A stretch of 10,891 nt of DNA, from the NCBI GenBank assembly GCA_001929475.1, contig LXFE01000223.1, positions 1 through 10,891 of the forward strand, given 5' to 3'. The DNA comes from Neolecta irregularis DAH-3. Lineage: Eukaryota > Ascomycota > Neolectomycetes > Neolectales > Neolectaceae. Made by a program: the position numbers and the translations under genes. The notes below the pieces were generated by a model. It was not told the origin of the DNA. It worked only from the letters and a program-made list of their open reading frames with translations, and searched no databases. Shown one piece after another: positions 8,391-10,891 of this stretch (positions are counted from its first letter, which is position 1; every line of letters begins with the position of its first letter).

Positions 8391-8474
8391 TAATCACCCA
8401 TTGTGGTGCTTCATTGCTGCCCTGTTAATAAGATGCACAGTGTCTATACTGCTATGCCTGTTGGCTCTACATGG

Positions 8475-8572
8475 CGTCGGCTTCAGGTGCCTGGCCAGTT
8501 TTGGGGGTGGGCTGTGCCACCGCCTTGTGGCATGGCGCATCCCCAATACTGGCCAGGCACCTGGAGCTGACG
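8475..8572. repeat. 98-bp inverted repeat forming a long hairpin
   Basis: Two 46-nt arms (8475-8520 and 8527-8572) flank a 6-nt loop (CGCCTT). Thirty-nine of 46 positions pair by Watson-Crick rules and five more would pair as G-U in RNA, leaving two mismatches. The arms contain the blocks CAGGTGCCTGGCCAG and CTGGCCAGGCACCTG. The element is more GC-rich than its surroundings and sits about 360 bases upstream of the finger-protein start. It may be an RNA hairpin, a foldback element or an inverted duplication. No target-site duplication was identified. Confidence 0.85.
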
Positions 8573-8935
8573 GAGCGATAACGGGCAAGGAGGCAAACTG
8601 CGCGTTAACGCGAAAGTATATCCCAATATTATAATTTCCACCAAAATCGTGTTGTAGAATATGGTGGTGGCATTTCAAACAGTGGCGGGCGATATGCATC
8701 CACCGGCTGGGTGTGGGCGCGCCACAAAACCCATTCTCGAGATCGGGGAATGGGGCGGGCTGTTGTTAACGCCTCTGTGCCAGGAAGAATCCTCCCGGCC
8801 GGTGTCATGGTGTATATCATAACACACGACCCGCCGTGCACAGGAGAAACGGTCATTCACCAACAGCAGAAGACTCCTTGCTGGTCAAGTGCAACTGCAA
8901 CGCCGCTCTGGCTAACTCGACTAGGTCCTGATACC
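8573..8935. promoter_or_regulatory. Upstream region of the finger-protein gene
   Basis: Lies between the hairpin and the chosen start codon. It contains a GGCGCGCC palindrome at 8716-8723 and scattered GGGG runs. The reading frame of the finger protein stays open back to 8711, with in-frame ATGs at 8750 and 8807, so part of this stretch could be coding. Confidence 0.45.
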
Positions 8936-9751
8936 ATGATCTCGAGCTACCCGCTGATGCATTCGACGAGCGTTCCTCGCATCGATATCCGAAAGAACCA
9001 ACCTGCTGGGCGGGACATGACATTAGAGTCGGCGCATTCCCCCTTCCCCACCCCTCCCGTCGACACCACGGTGTCAGTCTGTCTCTCCTCTCCGGAAAAT
9101 GAGCATCCGGCATATTGCTCAGACTTGCTTCAGACTCCGCTGCAACCACATCCGCATGCTTACAACCACTATAACACAACCGCGAGTTGTGCCGATGATT
9201 TCTCTCCTTCGCCGTACTTATCGAAAACCCATAGCGAGGGTAGCTTCCCTCACGATCTCTCATTTCCGCTGTTTTCGATTCCCGATACGCCGCGCCACTC
9301 GCCCTCTCCAGCTCAGTACGTCCAACCAGGACACTACAACAAAAGTCTGTTCAGACCGTGCAGTTCCGAGCCCCGCCAAAGGAAACAGCGACGATCGTCA
9401 AAGGTTGACGGAGAATATGCTGCGCGTATCGCTCTGGGATCAATCAAACCCTACGACGACCAAACACTTATCGTGAGTAACGATGATAAGCCATTCCCGT
9501 GTGTTTCTTGCGGAAGTAGATTCATTCGCATGGAACATCTCAAACGTCACGAGCGTACTCACACCACTGTCAAAAATTATGAATGCTACATCCCAGGCTG
9601 CGGAAGGACATTCAATCGCGGTGACAATTTCCAGGCGCACTTATATACCCATACCAAACAAGGCGGTCGAAACAAATATGTGCCCGGGCTAAAGGATACG
9701 CTGGACAGGGAGAAAGCGCAAAAACTGGCAGAGCGGCAGAGCAGGTCCTGA
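8936..9751 (+). CDS. Two-finger C2H2 transcription factor, BrlA/Msn2 class
   Basis: A single-exon, 271-aa nuclear regulator from the ATG at 8936, which has A at -3. The first 145 residues are Ser/Pro/His-rich and disordered, with SPFPTPP and several SP/TP sites, typical of an activation region. RQRKQRRSSK at 147-156 is a likely nuclear localisation signal and contains an RRxS protein-kinase-A-type site. Two C-terminal fingers follow: finger 1 has C189, C192, H205, H209 with helix RMEHLKR; finger 2 has C217, C222, H235, H239 with a CYIPGC spacing and helix RGDNFQA. The pair EHLKRH plus DNxxxH is the hallmark of the BrlA, Ste12-C-terminal and Msn2/Mhy1 group, which read AAGGGG-like sites. Finger 2 deviates (RGDNF for RSDNL). 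A basic tail of about 30 residues ends the protein. The frame extends upstream, so starts at 8750 or 8807 are possible, but their added sequence does not look like a regulator. Confidence 0.85.
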   Translation: MISSYPLMHSTSVPRIDIRKNQPAGRDMTLESAHSPFPTPPVDTTVSVCLSSPENEHPAYCSDLLQTPLQPHPHAYNHYNTTASCADDFSPSPYLSKTHSEGSFPHDLSFPLFSIPDTPRHSPSPAQYVQPGHYNKSLFRPCSSEPRQRKQRRSSKVDGEYAARIALGSIKPYDDQTLIVSNDDKPFPCVSCGSRFIRMEHLKRHERTHTTVKNYECYIPGCGRTFNRGDNFQAHLYTHTKQGGRNKYVPGLKDTLDREKAQKLAERQSRS

Positions 9752-9967
9752 GGATTTGAACAGGTCTCTTTTTCTTGGCTGGTGTCTTGGTTCATGAGGT
9801 CTCACTGTTCTGATGTATGAAGTCGGAGTGTTCGGTCTGATTTTGTATATTATGGATAGAATGCATTTGATTTCGGGACGTCTTATCTGCTCTAGATATC
9901 CCCACCCGAACAAGGCAACACTGCGTGGAAGGATTCTCCAGCGATAATGCGCGAGGGTGGTAAACTC
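9752..9967. other. Short region between finger gene and ABC relic
   Basis: Holds the 3' end of the finger gene and probably more of the decayed ABC transporter on the minus strand, in which I can no longer recognise any motif. Confidence 0.4.
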
Positions 9968-10663
9968 CTGTTTGTAAATCTTTCCCGAAGCTTGGTATAT
10001 CGATCAAAATTCGCAAGGATTTGGCGTAATCGAGAGCAGTGGAGCATCTATGATGTAAAATAGCAAACCAGTCCACAGGTAGTATTGTCCCAAGAACAGA
10101 TCGTTGCTTGGCAGACTATTCTTTCGGCGATACTGACTCGCTTTCGCTCTCCACCAGATACACCCCCAACTTGTGCATTACCGACTATGATATTATTCGT
10201 ATGGGAAATACTGAACATTTTGAGCAGGGTATCGATGACCATGTGCTTGATCTCGCTCTTAGACATGCCATTAGGACGTTTGTGTGGGATTTTACAATCG
10301 AGTCTGTTCTGCAAAATCAACGGAAGACCCATGTTTTACGGTACCCTCTTGGTTGTACACGGCCTCGCCCATATACCACTTCCCAAAGGTTGCCGCATCG
10401 ATCCCGCCATAGCTGACATCACCAAAAACATGGGAGTATCCAGCTCTCATTCGCTGCAACACGGAGGAACGAGGTACCTACTAGTCAACGCAGATGCAAT
10501 CATCCGACTCACATCCGCTTCCGGGCCGACCAAGGACAAGAACCATTTCACCTGGAATGGTAGCCTGAAAGATGGTGAAGACCCAGTATTGAACATCATC
10601 AGCCTTCGAGTTCCCGATTTTCCAGTAATTTACTCCAGTTAAAAAAGCGACAGTGAAATGCAT
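9968..10663 (-). pseudogene. Decayed first nucleotide-binding domain of a PDR-type ABC transporter
   Basis: Full-size PDR/CDR pumps export drugs and lipids across the plasma membrane. Recognisable sequence starts near 10560: PGEMVLVLGRPGSGC, then a 35-nt intron (10512-10478, GTGAGT to TAG) whose removal gives GCTSFLRVAAN, the family's Walker A with Cys in place of Lys as usual for this domain. After a frameshift near 10446-10453 comes AGYSHVFGDVSYGG and GEAVYNQEG. After a second near 10291-10305 comes PNGMSKSEIKHMVIDTLLKM and then VGGVSGGERKRVSIAE, the ABC signature. The Walker B block SWDNTTCGL is followed by an insertion of about 20 nt, then STALDYAKSLRI. A deletion removes roughly 15 codons before YQASGKIYKQ at about 9970-9997. 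No membrane domain follows. At least three frame breaks, an insertion and a deletion make this a pseudogene; family identity is secure. Confidence 0.88.
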
Positions 10664-10891
10664 AAAGACTTTGGAAAATAAACCTTGTCCAGAATGGAGT
10701 TACTACCGAGTGAATCCATAATCTTTGACCGGCAAAATGTGTGATTAGCCCTTGAAAAGATAGTCTTAAGTTGATGATTAGGCAACTACAACTACTTTTG
10801 CTACCTATTTAATGAAGGATCGGTTGCAGAGTCATCATCAGCCCCACTGTCCCCAATATGATCCACACCTACGCCTGCCTGCTCTGGTTGC
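10664..10891. other. Upstream flank of the ABC relic
   Basis: On the minus strand an open piece from 10890 to about 10804 is acidic and Ala/Asp/Ser-rich and ends in AGGTAG with a possible GT donor, so it might be an N-terminal exon of the transporter. This is weak. Nothing else is recognised before the window edge. Confidence 0.3.

Noticed and set aside
8711-8935. Upstream start for the finger protein
   Set aside because: 8711 is GTG; the in-frame ATGs at 8750 and 8807 are possible, but the added residues lack regulator-like composition and the ATG at 8936 has a better -3 base.

Overview
The window looks like nuclear DNA of an ascomycete fungus. It carries GT-AG introns with CTGAC/CTAAC-like branch sites, an NTF2 gene, an Aim21-type actin-patch protein, a hexose transporter of the HGT/HXT kind, a BrlA/Msn2-type C2H2 regulator and remains of PDR-type ABC transporters. 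Features of Aim21 and of the ABC Walker A region point to a filamentous or early-diverging ascomycete rather than a budding yeast, but the species is not identifiable from the sequence. The most distinctive property is intron size: of 18 introns that could be placed by restoring reading frame, 16 are only 34-42 nt long. Many genes are therefore chopped into exons too short to stand out as open frames, and three genes below emerge only after splicing by eye.

Layout. 602-1852 (minus): a multi-exon gene for an unrecognised membrane-anchored protein, with an in-frame TAG at 1210-1208 and an open, membrane-segment-rich continuation beyond it. 2191-2679 (minus): a complete four-exon NTF2 gene (124 aa). 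2680-3694: shared divergent promoter. 3695-5664 (plus): an eleven-exon, 524-aa high-affinity-glucose-transporter-like MFS protein. 5836-6204 (minus): a probable decayed TMEM33/Pom33-like gene. 6205-6671: a promoter region with a strong G-run tract and two AAGGGG (STRE-type) sites. 6672-7971 (plus): a two-exon AIM21 homologue (421 aa). 7972-8935: gene-poor DNA with a 23-nt palindrome, a short plus-strand relic of a PDR-transporter second ATP-binding site and a 98-bp hairpin. 8936-9751 (plus): a two-finger C2H2 transcription factor whose recognition helices predict AAGGGG binding. 9968-10663 (minus): a frameshifted relic of the first nucleotide-binding domain of a PDR-type ABC transporter.

The genes do not form a pathway. 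They are ordinary eukaryotic neighbours (nuclear import, sugar uptake, actin patches, stress-type regulation), with broken transporter and membrane-protein copies between them. The possible functional link is the STRE-type sites in front of AIM21 and the hexose transporter and the STRE-type finger protein downstream. I found no CRISPR array, rRNA, tRNA or complete transposon, and no evidence of a novel multi-gene system.
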